Shown here in pieces: positions 1 to 9,374 of a stretch of DNA of 64,000 bases (positions are counted from its first letter, which is position 1; the number at the start of each line of letters is the position of its first letter). The notes below the pieces were generated by a model. The model was not told the DNA's origin. It saw only the letters and a list, made by a program, of their open reading frames with translations, and did no database searches. Source of the DNA: Actinomycetota bacterium (GTDB lineage Bacteria; Actinomycetota; Actinomycetes; Propionibacteriales; Propionibacteriaceae); the NCBI GenBank assembly GCA_020161795.1, contig JAIUOR010000010.1, forward strand, positions 1 to 64,000, in the 5' to 3' direction. Made by a program: the position numbers and the translations under genes.

Positions 1-27
1 CCGGGGGTGTGAGACAGTTGCATCTCG

Positions 28-97
28 GAAGTGCCCTTCTTGGGGGAGCTACGGAACTCTAGACAAGTCCCATTCTCCCTTACCAGAGGGCACTTCC
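28..97. repeat. 70-bp segment bounded by 10-bp perfect inverted repeats
   Basis: GGAAGTGCCC at 28-37 and GGGCACTTCC at 88-97 are exact reverse complements. The segment between and before them is visibly lower in GC than the rest of the window and does not read like the pilin that follows. It could be the end of an insertion sequence lying left of the window, a short MITE-like remnant or a hairpin. No transposase is visible, so the family cannot be named. Confidence 0.45.
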
Positions 98-179
98 TCG
101 CTTAACGCACCGCTACCAGGCCGGTGGATTCAGGCTTAGCGGAACCTCCGGCGAGCAGTACCTTCCGCTCAGCACCAGC

Positions 180-1604
180 GTGACGAACAACCTGACCTTC
201 GCCACCGCCTCGAGTGGCACCGCCGCGGGGTCGTATACGGCCTCCTGGGTCTGCACCAAGAGCACGCCCTCCAGCCCGACGGAATCCCGTTGGCCGGCCA
301 CTGGGAGCAGCCCGACCCCGCCGTCCTCCTCAGGCAATGCGACCGAGGCATCGTTCGCGCGGGTGGGCGGCGGCGAGTTCGTCCACTGCACGGTCACCTA
401 CACCCCGCCCTACCTCAGCCTGCTCAAGACCGTCGACAACGGAACGACCGGGGCCACGCACACGGCCGCGAACTTCACGCTGGCGGCGACCGGCCAGTCG
501 GCACCGAATTCCACGATCACGGGCGCCGGGAATGCGGCGGCCAGCGTCACCAAGCGGCCGGTCGCGGTCGGGGCCTACGCCCTCACCGAAACTGCGCCGA
601 GTGGAGGTAGCGCCTGGGAGGCGGGCTACACCTGGTCGGGCCTGACGTGCACCGGTGCGACGCCGACGGTGACCCAGGACAGCGTGACCGGGGTCTCGGC
701 GGCCTCGGTGACGATCGCGGCCGGCGGCAACGTCACCTGCACGTACACGAACCGGGCCAACCCGAAGGCGGCCACGGTCACCATCCAGAAGATCGTGCAG
801 AACGCCCAGGGCGGCAACCCCCAGCCGGCGAGTGGCTGGACGGTCGGCGCCACGCTCAACAGTCCGGCGGCCGGCGTCACCATCACGACGCCGCCGACCG
901 CGGTGACCCAGCCGGTCACCGGCGCGGTCCTGACTCCGTGGACGGTTCGGTTCCGTCCGGGCAACACCGTCGCGAACGTGCGCATCCAGGAGACCCTGCA
1001 GGCGGGTCACGACTTCGTCAGCAGTAGCTGCGTGATCACCGCAGCGAGCGGCGGAGCGACTAGGACGCAGAATCTCGGCTCCGCGAACGCGGTGATGTCC
1101 GGGCTCGCTCCCGGTGAGTCCGCCTTGTGCACCTTCACCAACAAACAGCAACCCGGCTCGATCACCCTGACCAAGGTGAACGCCTCGGACGCCACGCTGG
1201 CCGGCGCTCGGTTCCAGCTCTGGAACGACGTGAACGGCAACGGAACCCTCGAGCCGACGATCGACACCGTCCTCGGGGCCGAAGTGACGACGCCGGCCAA
1301 TGGAGTCGCCGCCTGGGGCACGCTGCTGTGGGGCCGGTACCTGGTGCAGGAGGTCGCGGCGCCGCCGGGCTACCTGCTGGGTACGACCACGGTCTGGCCG
1401 ATCAACGTCGGCGCCAGCACCCCGGCGAGGCTGGCGTGGGATCTGGGACGGATCGTCAACACCCCGGTGACGCCGCCGACCATTCCGCTCACCGGCGGCC
1501 TGGGGCGCGATTTCTACACCGTCGCCGGCCTGGGAGTGATCGGTCTCGCGCTGGCCGCGTTCATGGTTTCCGGAGTGAAGGCCCGACGAAGGGCGACCGG
1601 ATGA
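180..1604 (+). CDS. Sortase-anchored tip/ancillary pilin or adhesin, 5'-truncated
   Basis: This is the C-terminal part of a surface protein covalently linked by sortase. Three prealbumin-like SpaA modules are visible; E-box-like segments include YALTETAPSG and, in the last module, YLVQEVAAPPGY. The C terminus is a sorting signal: IPLTGG near residue 434, a hydrophobic stretch and a basic tail (KARRRATG). No signal peptide exists at the GTG at 180, and the frame stays open back to 63, just after a TAG at 60-62, also without a leader. A sortase substrate needs a leader, so the gene has lost its 5' end, either to the inverted-repeat element upstream or to the window/contig edge. It precedes the major pilin by 98 bp, which fits a tip pilin. 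It may be a pseudogene. The C-terminal assignment is sure; the start is not. Confidence 0.7.
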   Translation: MTNNLTFATASSGTAAGSYTASWVCTKSTPSSPTESRWPATGSSPTPPSSSGNATEASFARVGGGEFVHCTVTYTPPYLSLLKTVDNGTTGATHTAANFTLAATGQSAPNSTITGAGNAAASVTKRPVAVGAYALTETAPSGGSAWEAGYTWSGLTCTGATPTVTQDSVTGVSAASVTIAAGGNVTCTYTNRANPKAATVTIQKIVQNAQGGNPQPASGWTVGATLNSPAAGVTITTPPTAVTQPVTGAVLTPWTVRFRPGNTVANVRIQETLQAGHDFVSSSCVITAASGGATRTQNLGSANAVMSGLAPGESALCTFTNKQQPGSITLTKVNASDATLAGARFQLWNDVNGNGTLEPTIDTVLGAEVTTPANGVAAWGTLLWGRYLVQEVAAPPGYLLGTTTVWPINVGASTPARLAWDLGRIVNTPVTPPTIPLTGGLGRDFYTVAGLGVIGLALAAFMVSGVKARRRATG

Positions 1605-1702
1605 GACGAAGACCAGTAGATCGACAAGTACTCACCACACCACACGGACTGACCCTCGGGGGACCGGACTTCCGGGCTGAGGGATATGAGAAAGGGAATC
1701 GA

Positions 1703-3178
1703 ATGAAGACCACTAGGACGTCGTTGCGGCGTCTCGCAGCCGGAGTGAGCGCCGTGGCGCTCGCCCTGATGGGGACCGTCAGCTTCGCCAGCAGCGCCAG
1801 TGCCGCCCCGGCCGGCTTTCCCGTGCCGGATCAGACCGGCAGCCTGACGCTACACAAGCACGTCAGGGACGCGTCGAGCACGGACGGCAACCCGGCGGGT
1901 GCCCCGTTGGCGGGGGTCGTCTTCGCCGTGCAGCAGGTCGGTGTCACCGGCGCCGGCTGTACTGCCATCGACCTCACCACGCCGGCTGGCTGGGCGAGCG
2001 TGCAGACCGCGATCGCCGGGTTCAACGACACCACCGGTGCGCTGCCGACGGGCTTCTGCCTGGTCGGCTCGCCGACGTCGGTGACCACGCTGGCGAGCGG
2101 TCAGACCCCGGCGTTGTCCGGGCTGCGAGGGCTGTACCGGGTGATGGAGACCTCCGCCGGCCCCAACCTGGTCGATGAGGCGGCGGCGCCGTTCCTGGTG
2201 ACCGTGCCGATGCCGGTCGCCGGCACCGGTGGGAATGCCGACTCCTGGGATTACAGCGTGGACGCCTACCCCAAGAACACGCTGACCACGATTACGCCGA
2301 CGAAGACCGTGGGCGCCACGAACACCTCGGTCGTCCCGGGTGCCGTCGTGCCGTGGACCGTCACCGCTCCGGTGCCGGTCGCGCCGTTCGCGTACAGCAA
2401 CATCGCCATCGCGGACGTGCCCGCCACCGGGCATACCTTCACCGCGTTCACCTCGATCGCACTCAACGGCACGGCGCTGGAGACCGCGGACTACACCGTC
2501 AGTGGCTCCACCATCTCGCTGACCGGACCCGGCCTGACCAAGGTCAACGCGGTGGTCACCGGGGCGGGCGCGACCGCGGCGACCATCACCGTGAATCTCA
2601 CCACCACGGTCACCGGTACCGTCCTCGGGGAGCTGACCAACAGCGCCAACGTCACGCTCAACGGCACGACGACGTCGACCACGTCGCCGACCGCTGCCCC
2701 GCCGAAGACGGTGTGGGGCAAGCTCTCCGTGCTGAAGCATGTGGCCGGCAGCACCACCACGGGCCTCGACGGTGCGGAGTTCGCCGTCTACGCCAAGACC
2801 GGGGCAACCTGTGACGCCTCCGTGACGGGGACGCCGGTGGCGACCGGGACGACCGCCGTCGGCGGCGTCTGGGAGCAGGTGCTGTGGATCGCCAACGCGC
2901 AGGGCGATGCGGCCGGCCCGTTCACCGCGGCCTACTGCCTGGTCGAGACCGCGGCTCCGGCCGGGTACGTCCTCGATCCGGCGCCGCGTGAGATCACGCT
3001 GTCGTCGGCCGCCGCGGGCGTCACCACGTCGTACCAGTTCCCGAACACCCAGGTAATCGCTCCCGCTCTCCCGCTGACGGGTGCCGAGGGCACGGCGCTG
3101 TTCACCATGGCCGGTCTGGCGCTGGTCGCGATCGCCGGCGGCGGCTTCCTGATCCGCCGGGCGCGAGCCAACCACTGA
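1703..3178 (+). CDS. Major pilin subunit (SpaA/FimA type) with LPLTG sorting signal
   Basis: This 491-aa protein is the predicted shaft of a covalent pilus. Residues 1-36 are a Sec signal peptide (KTTRTSLRRL, hydrophobic core, ASAAPA cleavage region). The pilin motif WDYSVDAYPKN starts at residue 182 and supplies Lys191, the expected nucleophile for subunit cross-linking. An isopeptide-type pilin domain follows, then a SpaA-like domain with E-box YCLVETAAPAGY from residue 411. LPLTG at 456-460 is followed by a transmembrane segment and RRARANH. The ATG at 1703 is chosen for its leader peptide and the GAGAAAGGG just upstream; the longer open frame reaching upstream overlaps the previous gene and is not real. 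It is followed by a strong hairpin and then the sortase gene. Confidence 0.9.
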   Translation: MKTTRTSLRRLAAGVSAVALALMGTVSFASSASAAPAGFPVPDQTGSLTLHKHVRDASSTDGNPAGAPLAGVVFAVQQVGVTGAGCTAIDLTTPAGWASVQTAIAGFNDTTGALPTGFCLVGSPTSVTTLASGQTPALSGLRGLYRVMETSAGPNLVDEAAAPFLVTVPMPVAGTGGNADSWDYSVDAYPKNTLTTITPTKTVGATNTSVVPGAVVPWTVTAPVPVAPFAYSNIAIADVPATGHTFTAFTSIALNGTALETADYTVSGSTISLTGPGLTKVNAVVTGAGATAATITVNLTTTVTGTVLGELTNSANVTLNGTTTSTTSPTAAPPKTVWGKLSVLKHVAGSTTTGLDGAEFAVYAKTGATCDASVTGTPVATGTTAVGGVWEQVLWIANAQGDAAGPFTAAYCLVETAAPAGYVLDPAPREITLSSAAAGVTTSYQFPNTQVIAPALPLTGAEGTALFTMAGLALVAIAGGGFLIRRARANH

Positions 3179-3210
3179 CAGCGGTTCTCGGGGCTACCGA
3201 ACCCTGACCG

Positions 3211-3246
3211 CGAAGGGCGGGGAGGATCCCTCCTCCCCGCCCTTCG
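3211..3246 (+). terminator. 16-bp perfect hairpin between pilin and sortase genes
   Basis: The arms 3211-3226 and 3231-3246 are perfectly complementary with a TCCC loop; no U-tract follows. Lying between pilin and sortase, it probably acts as a partial terminator or mRNA 3' stabiliser, letting pilin transcript exceed sortase transcript. Confidence 0.75.
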
Positions 3247-3262
3247 TCCGAACGGAGGCAGC

Positions 3263-4198
3263 GTGACGCGAGTCGAGGCAGCGCCACGGGCGAGTGCGCC
3301 CGCGGCTGCGAAGCCTCGCTGGCGCATGTCATGGAGCGCCGCGGGGCTGGCCGCGGTGCTGGTGCTCGGGGTCGCCGTCAACCAGTACCCGGCGGTGGCC
3401 AGTTGGGTCAGCCAGTACAACCAGTCGCAGCTGATCACCGAGGTCTCGGGCACGCTCGCGGACGAACCCGCGCCGCAACTGCACGGCGAGATCGAACGTG
3501 CCCAGGCCTACAACGAGCTGCTGGTCGGCGGTGCGCTGCTCGCCGCCAATACGCGCAAACCGACCGCCGAGTCCGGCGGGGTGGGCGAGTACGACTACTC
3601 CTCCCTGCTCAAGGCCACGCCGACCGGTGTAATGGGCCGGCTGCGCATCCCCGACATCGATGTCGATCTGCCGATCTACCACGGCACCGACGACCTCACC
3701 CTCACCAAGGGTGTCGGACACCTGGAGGGCACTTCGCTACCGGTCGGTGGGCTGTCGCAGCATTCCGTCCTGACCGCGCACCGCGGGCTGCCGGAGGCGA
3801 CCCTGTTCGACAACCTCGACAAGGTCGAGACCGGCGACACCTTCGTCATCGAGGTCTACGGCGAAGTGCTGACCTACCGGGTGATCAAGACCCAGGTTGT
3901 CCAGCCAGAGGAGACCGAGGCGCTGCTCCCGGTCTACGGTCACGATCTGGCCACCCTGGTCACCTGCACGCCGCTGGGCATCAACTCCCACCGCATCCTG
4001 GTCACCGGTGAACGCGTCACGCCGACGCCGGTGGAGGACGTCCAGGCCGCCGGCGAACGCCCGGAGATCCCCGGCTTCCCCTGGTGGGCGGTCATTCTCA
4101 GCGGGTCACTGGTCCTGGCCGCGATAGTCGTCTGGCGAGCCGGGTATCCGCCGCGTCCGCGTCCCAAGCGTGCCGACTCACGCCCCAAGGCCGCGTGA
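3263..4198 (+). CDS. srtC: Class C (pilin-polymerising) sortase
   Basis: This 311-aa membrane cysteine transpeptidase joins pilin subunits by cleaving the LPXTG-type motif and forming a bond to the pilin-motif lysine. The N terminus has a membrane segment (about residues 27-45, MSWSAAGLAAVLVLGVAV). The sortase fold carries His173 (TAHRG), Cys235 (TLVTC) and Arg244 (SHRILVTGER), the complete catalytic triad. A second transmembrane helix lies near residues 272-293, followed by a basic tail, typical of class C. The GTG at 3263 has GGAGGC about 4 nt upstream. It is the only sortase in the window and sits directly after its two pilin substrates. Confidence 0.92.
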   Translation: MTRVEAAPRASAPAAAKPRWRMSWSAAGLAAVLVLGVAVNQYPAVASWVSQYNQSQLITEVSGTLADEPAPQLHGEIERAQAYNELLVGGALLAANTRKPTAESGGVGEYDYSSLLKATPTGVMGRLRIPDIDVDLPIYHGTDDLTLTKGVGHLEGTSLPVGGLSQHSVLTAHRGLPEATLFDNLDKVETGDTFVIEVYGEVLTYRVIKTQVVQPEETEALLPVYGHDLATLVTCTPLGINSHRILVTGERVTPTPVEDVQAAGERPEIPGFPWWAVILSGSLVLAAIVVWRAGYPPRPRPKRADSRPKAA

Positions 4199-4213
4199 GG
4201 CCGCCGGGGCGCC

Positions 4214-5470
4214 TCAGCCCCAGTGCTCGGCGAACACCGGAATCGTGAGTTCGCGCTGCCAGGGGCGGGCGTTGAGCAGGGTGAGCCGCTCGGCCAGCCA
4301 GGCCTGATCGGCGGTGGCCGGCGCGTCCCAGAGCAGGCGGCGCACGACATCGGGCGAGATCAGGTTCTCCACCGGCAGCTGCAGCTCGTCGGCGCGTGCG
4401 ATCAGCGCCGGACGCACCCGTGACCAGCGGGCGAAGGCATCTGGCCAGCGGTTCTGCCAGACCCTCGGCGGCGGAGGCCCGACCGACCGGGCCTGCCGCG
4501 CGGGGAGCTCGCTCCGGGGCAGGGCGAGGGCCTGCGCGATCGCGTCCAGCCAGGTGGCCTCGTACCGGGCGGCGATCCGCATGGCGAAGCCGCGTTCCCG
4601 CCGTAGCTCGATGCGGGTGGGGAGCGTCTTGGTCTTCTCCACGACGGTGGCGATCCCGGTGATCGCCCGGTCGTTGAGCACCCGGCCCGGCGCGCGGTCG
4701 ATCGTGGCCGCGATGGTGTCGCGGGCCGCCCAGAGTGACCTCACGACGGCCAGCCCGAGCGCGCTGTGCACATCGTGCAGGCCGGAGGTACGCCGCCACT
4801 GGTCGGTGGACGGAGTCGTCGGGTCGGCCGCGTGCGCGACCAGGTGGGCGAACTCCTGGTAGGCCCATTCGGTCTTGCCGGCCGCGGCGAGTTCGTCGAT
4901 CAGCCAGCTTCGCAGGTCGTCCAGCCGCTCCACGTCGAGGGCGGCGTAGACCAGCCAATCCTCCGGCAGCGGACGGCGCGACCAGTCGGCGGCCGAGTGT
5001 TCCTTGCGCAGGCTGAGCCCCAGCGCGCGCTCCATCAGGGCGTTGAGGTTGACCTTGGGGATGCCCAGCAGCCGGGCCGCCAATTCGGTGTCGAACAGGG
5101 CCCGCGGCAGCAGCTTCGTCTCCGCCAGGCAGGGCAGATCCTGGCTGGCGGCGTGCAGAATCCACTCCGTGTCGGCCAGGGTCGCCGCAAGATCGGAGAG
5201 GTCCGCGCACGGCGCGGTGTCCTCGAAGACGATCGGGTCGAGGAGGAAGGTGCCGGCTCCCGCCCGCCGCAACTGGATCAGGTAGGCCTTCGCGCTGTAC
5301 CGGAAGCCCTGCGCGCGTTCGGTGTCGATCGCGACCGGCCCGGTCCCGGCGGCCAGGCGCTCCAGCATCGCGGCGTAGGCGGCCGGGGTCTCGGTGACCG
5401 TCGGCACGCCGTCGGCCGGGACCGTCAGGACGGGGTAAACCGGCTCGGTGGTCTCGGCCTCCTCGCTCAC
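4214..5470 (-). CDS. rnd: Ribonuclease D (DEDDy exonuclease with HRDC domain)
   Basis: This 418-aa 3'-5' exoribonuclease is of the type that trims tRNA and other small RNA 3' ends. Exonuclease motifs are complete: Asp49 and Glu51 in AIDTERAQG, Asp111 in HAASQDLPCL, and Tyr175/Asp179 in YAALDVE. The tyrosine defines the DEDDy class. An HRDC nucleic-acid-binding domain follows at about residues 215-290, and a helical C-terminal region with a second HRDC-like part. The GTG start overlaps the stop of the upstream DUF3000 gene (GTGA), so the two are translationally coupled, a common actinobacterial pair. Confidence 0.92.
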   Translation of the reverse strand: MSEEAETTEPVYPVLTVPADGVPTVTETPAAYAAMLERLAAGTGPVAIDTERAQGFRYSAKAYLIQLRRAGAGTFLLDPIVFEDTAPCADLSDLAATLADTEWILHAASQDLPCLAETKLLPRALFDTELAARLLGIPKVNLNALMERALGLSLRKEHSAADWSRRPLPEDWLVYAALDVERLDDLRSWLIDELAAAGKTEWAYQEFAHLVAHAADPTTPSTDQWRRTSGLHDVHSALGLAVVRSLWAARDTIAATIDRAPGRVLNDRAITGIATVVEKTKTLPTRIELRRERGFAMRIAARYEATWLDAIAQALALPRSELPARQARSVGPPPPRVWQNRWPDAFARWSRVRPALIARADELQLPVENLISPDVVRRLLWDAPATADQAWLAERLTLLNARPWQRELTIPVFAEHWG

Positions 5471-6042
5471 CGCGACCTCGGACCGGGCCGGCGCGGCAGC
5501 AGCGAGACCACACCGTCAGGCAGCGGGGGCAGCCCGGCGGTCATGCACAGCAGTTCCGACCACGCCTGGAAATGCTGGATCAACTGATCCCCGCGCTCGA
5601 TCAACGGCGTCCAGGAGGCTCGCAACTCGACCTCGGCGCGCGGCGGATCGTCGCCGATCGCCCCGAACGCCTTGCTCGACACCGCCGTGACCGTGCCACT
5701 GGGAGCGGCATAGACAGCCTGGTTGCGCTCCAGCGCGTCGATCAGCCACGACCAGCCGACATCGGTGAGCAGGGGATCGGCGACCATCTCGGGATCCACA
5801 TCAGCCCGGGCGTAGGTGACGCAGCGGAAGTCGCCCTCCCAGGAGGCGTTGCCTTCCGGATCGTGCAGCAGCACCAGCCGGCCGCTGCCGAGTTCGGCAT
5901 CGTGCAACACCACGTCGCAGCCGACCGCCACCGCGTACGGCGCGATCTTCTGCGGCGCGGGAAGCTCTTCGATCACCAGTTCCGGACGCCACGACATCGA
6001 GGCAAGTGCGTCGACCGCCTCTTCGAATACCCGCGGCGTCAT
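5467..6042 (-). CDS. DUF3000 domain protein
   Basis: This 191-aa protein of unknown function belongs to an actinobacteria-restricted family usually found next to RNase D, as here. It is soluble, with no signal peptide or membrane helix. The start at MTPRVFEEAVDAL is preferred over upstream in-frame codons because AAGGA lies just before it. The end overlaps the rnd start by four bases. Its function is not known; coupling suggests a role tied to RNA turnover, but that is inference. Confidence 0.8.
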   Translation of the reverse strand: MTPRVFEEAVDALASMSWRPELVIEELPAPQKIAPYAVAVGCDVVLHDAELGSGRLVLLHDPEGNASWEGDFRCVTYARADVDPEMVADPLLTDVGWSWLIDALERNQAVYAAPSGTVTAVSSKAFGAIGDDPPRAEVELRASWTPLIERGDQLIQHFQAWSELLCMTAGLPPLPDGVVSLLPRRPGPRSR

Positions 6043-6132
6043 CCGCTGGTTCCTTGCTCCCACGTGGTGAGGGTAACTATTCCAGGCCCTTCCACCGCGG
6101 CTGCCACGCCGGTCGGGCGGCAACTGGGGATG

Positions 6133-6543
6133 TCAGGAATCGGCGGGCTCGAAGGTGAGGCAGACCGAGTTGATGCAGTAACGCTGGTCGGTCGGGGTGT
6201 CGTAGCCCTCGCCGGCGAAGACATGTCCCAGGTGGGAATCGCAGGCCGCGCAGCGCACCTCGGTGCGGGGCCGGCCGGGCAGGCTGTCGTCGGTCAGATA
6301 GCGGACGCGGTCTTCGGCCGCGCTGGTGAAGAAGGACGGCCAACCGCAATGCGAGGCGAACTTGTGCTCGCTGCGGAACAGCTCGGCGCCACAGGCCTTG
6401 CAGCGGTATGTGCCGGGGACGTCGAGGTCGGTGTATTCCCCGGTGAACGGACGTTCGGTGCCGCCCTCGCGCAGCACGTGGTACTCCAGCGCGCTCAACT
6501 GGGCGCGCCACTCCTGCGGCGTCTTGATGACCGAGAGTTCCAT
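6133..6543 (-). CDS. msrB: Peptide-methionine (R)-S-oxide reductase MsrB
   Basis: This 136-aa protein reduces methionine-R-sulfoxide in proteins. It has the zinc site Cys48/Cys51 and Cys98/Cys101, the CGWPSF motif with Cys66 as the probable resolving residue, and RYCINSV with catalytic Cys123. The ATG at 6543 is preceded by a strong AGGAGG. Some 40 longer in-frame residues upstream are not MsrB-like. It is transcribed divergently from the LTA-synthase-like gene across a 70-bp gap. Confidence 0.95.
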   Translation of the reverse strand: MELSVIKTPQEWRAQLSALEYHVLREGGTERPFTGEYTDLDVPGTYRCKACGAELFRSEHKFASHCGWPSFFTSAAEDRVRYLTDDSLPGRPRTEVRCAACDSHLGHVFAGEGYDTPTDQRYCINSVCLTFEPADS

Positions 6544-6613
6544 GGTTCCTCCTGTATCCACCCTAGCCGGGTAGCCAAGGCGGGGTTGGGGCCGCTGGTA
6601 GGATAAGCGGTTG

Positions 6614-8065
6614 ATGAACCCCTCACCTCGACCCTCGCGCAAGGCCGCCGTCATCGGCTGGTCGCTGACCGCCGTGGCACTGATACTGCTGGCCACCGCC
6701 GGCTGGATCCGCTACCGCTTCGGTGTCATCGTGCTGGAGCAGTTCATCCTGCACATCCCGGTGGGCGGCGAGGAGGCCGGCAACGACAACCTGGTGCTCG
6801 AGGCACTGGTGGTCTGCATCCTGATTCCGCTGGGCCTGGTGGGGCTCGCGGCCCTGCTGCACCGTCGTCGGGGCTGGTCGCTGCGGGGCTGGGTACGGGT
6901 GGGCGTCCTGACGATCGCGCTGACGGTGTCACTGGGCACGCTGCTGACCGTGATCGGCGTCCCGCAGTACGCCGCCGCCCAGTTCGACGGACGCACCTTC
7001 GCCGACTACTACGTCACCCCGCAGGCCGGTCGCACGCCCGAGAAGCCCAAGAACCTGATCACCATCTACCTGGAGTCGATGGAGAACACCTTCTCCGATT
7101 CCGAGCTGTTCGGCCGCAATCTGCTCTCGGAACTGGACGAGGCCACCGCCGGCTGGGCCCGGTACGACGGCCTGCAGCAGTACCCCGGCGGCGGCTGGAC
7201 GATGGCGGGCATCATCAGCACCCAGTGCGGCATCCCGCTGAAGAGCCGACTCCTGGTGAAGGGGATCAACCCCAACGACTTCGGCGAACAGGTCGACAAC
7301 TACCTGCCCGGCGCCACCTGCCTGGGCGACGTGCTGGCCGATGCCGGCTACACCAACACCTACGTCGGCGGTGCGCACACCCGATTCGCGGGCAAGAACA
7401 CCTTCCTGCGCGATCACGGCTTCACCTCGATCCGCGGGCGCGAGAGGTGGGAGCCGGGGGAGGATCCGTCCGATGTCTCGATCTGGGGGATCTCCGACGT
7501 CCGGATGTTCGCCCACGCCGCCGACACCGTCGACGAGCTGCGGGAGCGCGGCGAGCCCTTCCATCTGAGCATGCTCACCCTGGACACCCATGAGCCCGCC
7601 GCGCTGTACTCCACCTGTGGCACCGACGACGCGGTGAAGATGGCCACAGCGATCGTCTGCTCCACCCGGGCGCTGGCCGGCTTCCTGAATCACCTGGCCG
7701 AGACTGGCGCGCTGGAGGACACCGTGGTCGTCGTGATGGGCGACCACCTGAAGTCAAAGGCGGAGGGTGGCGACTTCAACTCCGAACTCGAGGCCGCCCA
7801 GAACCGCACCATCGTGCTGCGGATCCTGAGCCCCGACCCGGTGGAGTTCACCCGGCCGACGGCCGACCAGTTCAGCATGCTGCCCACGATCCTGGAGCTG
7901 CTGGATCTCGATCCACCCGACGGTCGCGCCGGGCTGGGGGTATCCTTCGTTGGCGATCATCCGCTCGCCGGAACCGCGCCCGAACTGGATCCGTCCGAGT
8001 ACGTCGCGGTCGTGACCTCGCCGTCGTCCGAGCTCTATCAGGGCTTCTGGCAGCCCCGGCACTGA
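6614..8065 (+). CDS. LTA synthase/MdoB-like phosphoglycerol transferase family protein
   Basis: This 483-aa membrane enzyme belongs to the alkaline-phosphatase/sulfatase superfamily. Three to four N-terminal helices (about residues 13-130) anchor an extracellular catalytic domain. The motifs [29 protein letters not shown] (probable Thr nucleophile), the Asp/His region [11 protein letters not shown] and [10 protein letters not shown] match the MdoB-like branch. It probably transfers a phosphoglycerol-type group onto a polyol or glycan polymer of the envelope; the acceptor is unknown. A TAGGAT box lies at 6599-6604, only 9 nt before the ATG (6 nt before an in-frame TTG), and there is no good ribosome site, so the mRNA may be leaderless or nearly so. 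Confidence 0.8.
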   Translation: MNPSPRPSRKAAVIGWSLTAVALILLATAGWIRYRFGVIVLEQFILHIPVGGEEAGNDNLVLEALVVCILIPLGLVGLAALLHRRRGWSLRGWVRVGVLTIALTVSLGTLLTVIGVPQYAAAQFDGRTFADYYVTPQAGRTPEKPKNLITIYLESMENTFSDSELFGRNLLSELDEATAGWARYDGLQQYPGGGWTMAGIISTQCGIPLKSRLLVKGINPNDFGEQVDNYLPGATCLGDVLADAGYTNTYVGGAHTRFAGKNTFLRDHGFTSIRGRERWEPGEDPSDVSIWGISDVRMFAHAADTVDELRERGEPFHLSMLTLDTHEPAALYSTCGTDDAVKMATAIVCSTRALAGFLNHLAETGALEDTVVVVMGDHLKSKAEGGDFNSELEAAQNRTIVLRILSPDPVEFTRPTADQFSMLPTILELLDLDPPDGRAGLGVSFVGDHPLAGTAPELDPSEYVAVVTSPSSELYQGFWQPRH

Positions 8066-8072
8066 CCGGCGC

Positions 8073-9125
8073 TCACTCCCAGTTGGCGGGGTTCTTCTTG
8101 CTGGGCTGGACGCGGGGCGGTTCGCCGGGCATCTTCGGGTACTCCGGCGGGTAGGGCATCTCGCCTTCACCGGCGGCCGCGTCGCGGTCGTACCACTCCA
8201 GGGCGGTCGTCAGCTCACCGGGTTCGGCGTCCTCCAGTTCCTGCCAGAGGTCGCCGGCCCGCGCGAAGCGCTCGGGCATGGTGAGCAGCGTGAAGTCGGC
8301 GGGGCTGGCGGAGGGCAGCTCGTCCCAGGTGAGGGGAGCGGAGACCCGTCCGAGCGGAGTGGGCCGGATCGAGTAGGCCGAGGTCATCAGCCGGTCACGC
8401 GCCAACTGGTTGAAGTCGACGAAGATCCGCTCTCCTCGTTCCTCCTTCCACCAGTTCACCGTCACCTGCTCGGGCATCCGGCGGGCGAGTTCACGTCCGA
8501 TGGCGATCGCGGCATGGCGGGCGTCGATGAAGTCGGTCGGGTGGATCGGCGCGAAGACATGCAGACCGCGGCCGCCCGAGGTCTTGGGGAAGCCGGTCAG
8601 GCCGGCGTCGGCGAGCACGGAGCGCAGCTCCTGGGCCGCCGCCCGGGCCATGGCGAAATCCGAGCCCGGCTGCGGATCCAGGTCGATCCGCAGCTGGTCG
8701 ACAGCGTCGGTGTCCGAGGCGCGCACCGGCCAGGGATGGAAGCGCACGGTGCCCAGGTTGACCATCCAGATGATGGTGGCCAGATCGGCCGGTGCGACCT
8801 CGACGGCGGTGCGTCCGGAGGGGAACGTGATGGTGGTGGTCTGCACCCAGTCCGGCGTCGAGGCGGGTGCTCGCTTCTGGTAGAAGGCCTCGCCGCGTCC
8901 GTCCGCGCGGGTGGCGACCACGACATCGTCCCTCACCCCGCCGGGCCAGCGCTCCATCGTGGTGGGACGATCCCGCAGCGCGTTCAGGATGCCCGGCCCG
9001 ACCGCGAGGAAGTACTCCGCCACCCCGAGCTTGGTCACCCCCAGATCGGCGAAGTACGGCTTGTCGGGGCTGGAGAGTCGGACCGCGCGTCCCTCTACCT
9101 CTAGTTCGATCGCCTTGTCCGCCAT
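8073..9125 (-). CDS. LigD-type polymerase/primase (PrimPolC-like)
   Basis: This 350-aa archaeo-eukaryotic primase-superfamily polymerase fills short gaps during DNA repair, preferring ribonucleotides in known relatives. It has RIDLDP with Asp148/Asp150 (metal ligands), SGGRGLH at 183-189 (triphosphate binding) and DFNQ with Asp237. It stands alone, without the ligase and phosphoesterase domains of full LigD. The next gene on this strand is a LigC-type ligase, the pairing known in mycobacteria (Rv3730c/Rv3731), where PrimPolC-LigC acts in base-excision repair rather than Ku-dependent end joining. No Ku gene is in the window. The ATG at 9125 is chosen over a GTG at 9134 because an AGGGTG precedes it at normal spacing. 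Confidence 0.88.
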   Translation of the reverse strand: MADKAIELEVEGRAVRLSSPDKPYFADLGVTKLGVAEYFLAVGPGILNALRDRPTTMERWPGGVRDDVVVATRADGRGEAFYQKRAPASTPDWVQTTTITFPSGRTAVEVAPADLATIIWMVNLGTVRFHPWPVRASDTDAVDQLRIDLDPQPGSDFAMARAAAQELRSVLADAGLTGFPKTSGGRGLHVFAPIHPTDFIDARHAAIAIGRELARRMPEQVTVNWWKEERGERIFVDFNQLARDRLMTSAYSIRPTPLGRVSAPLTWDELPSASPADFTLLTMPERFARAGDLWQELEDAEPGELTTALEWYDRDAAAGEGEMPYPPEYPKMPGEPPRVQPSKKNPANWE

Positions 9126-9189
9126 GGGTTTCACCCTACGGGAGTCCCTCTCCCCGGCCGAGGGGTACCCCTACCACCGCCCTACTCCA

Positions 9190-9262
9190 CACAAACCGGG
9201 CAGTTCCGGCCGGCTGCCCGGATAATCCGGTCGGTTGGGCTGGATTGCCCGGTTTCTGCGGG
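9190..9262. repeat. 73-bp interspersed repeat, copy 1
   Basis: Copy 1 is nearly identical to 9375-9447. Each copy begins CACAAACCGGGCAG and ends GCCCGGTTTCTGCGGG, so it carries terminal 10-bp inverted repeats (AAACCGGGCA at 9193-9202, TGCCCGGTTT at 9246-9255) and could fold into a long hairpin. Similarity continues about 19 bp to the left (CTACCACCGCC). Confidence 0.85.
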
Positions 9263-9374
9263 TGAGATCAGAGTTGGGGTCCGGACAGGGTTCGGCGGAC
9301 GAGGTGGGTTTCGCCGGGGTTCAGGTCCCGGAAGGTTCCCCGTGTCACCGCCGGCTACCACCGCCGCTGGTCCG

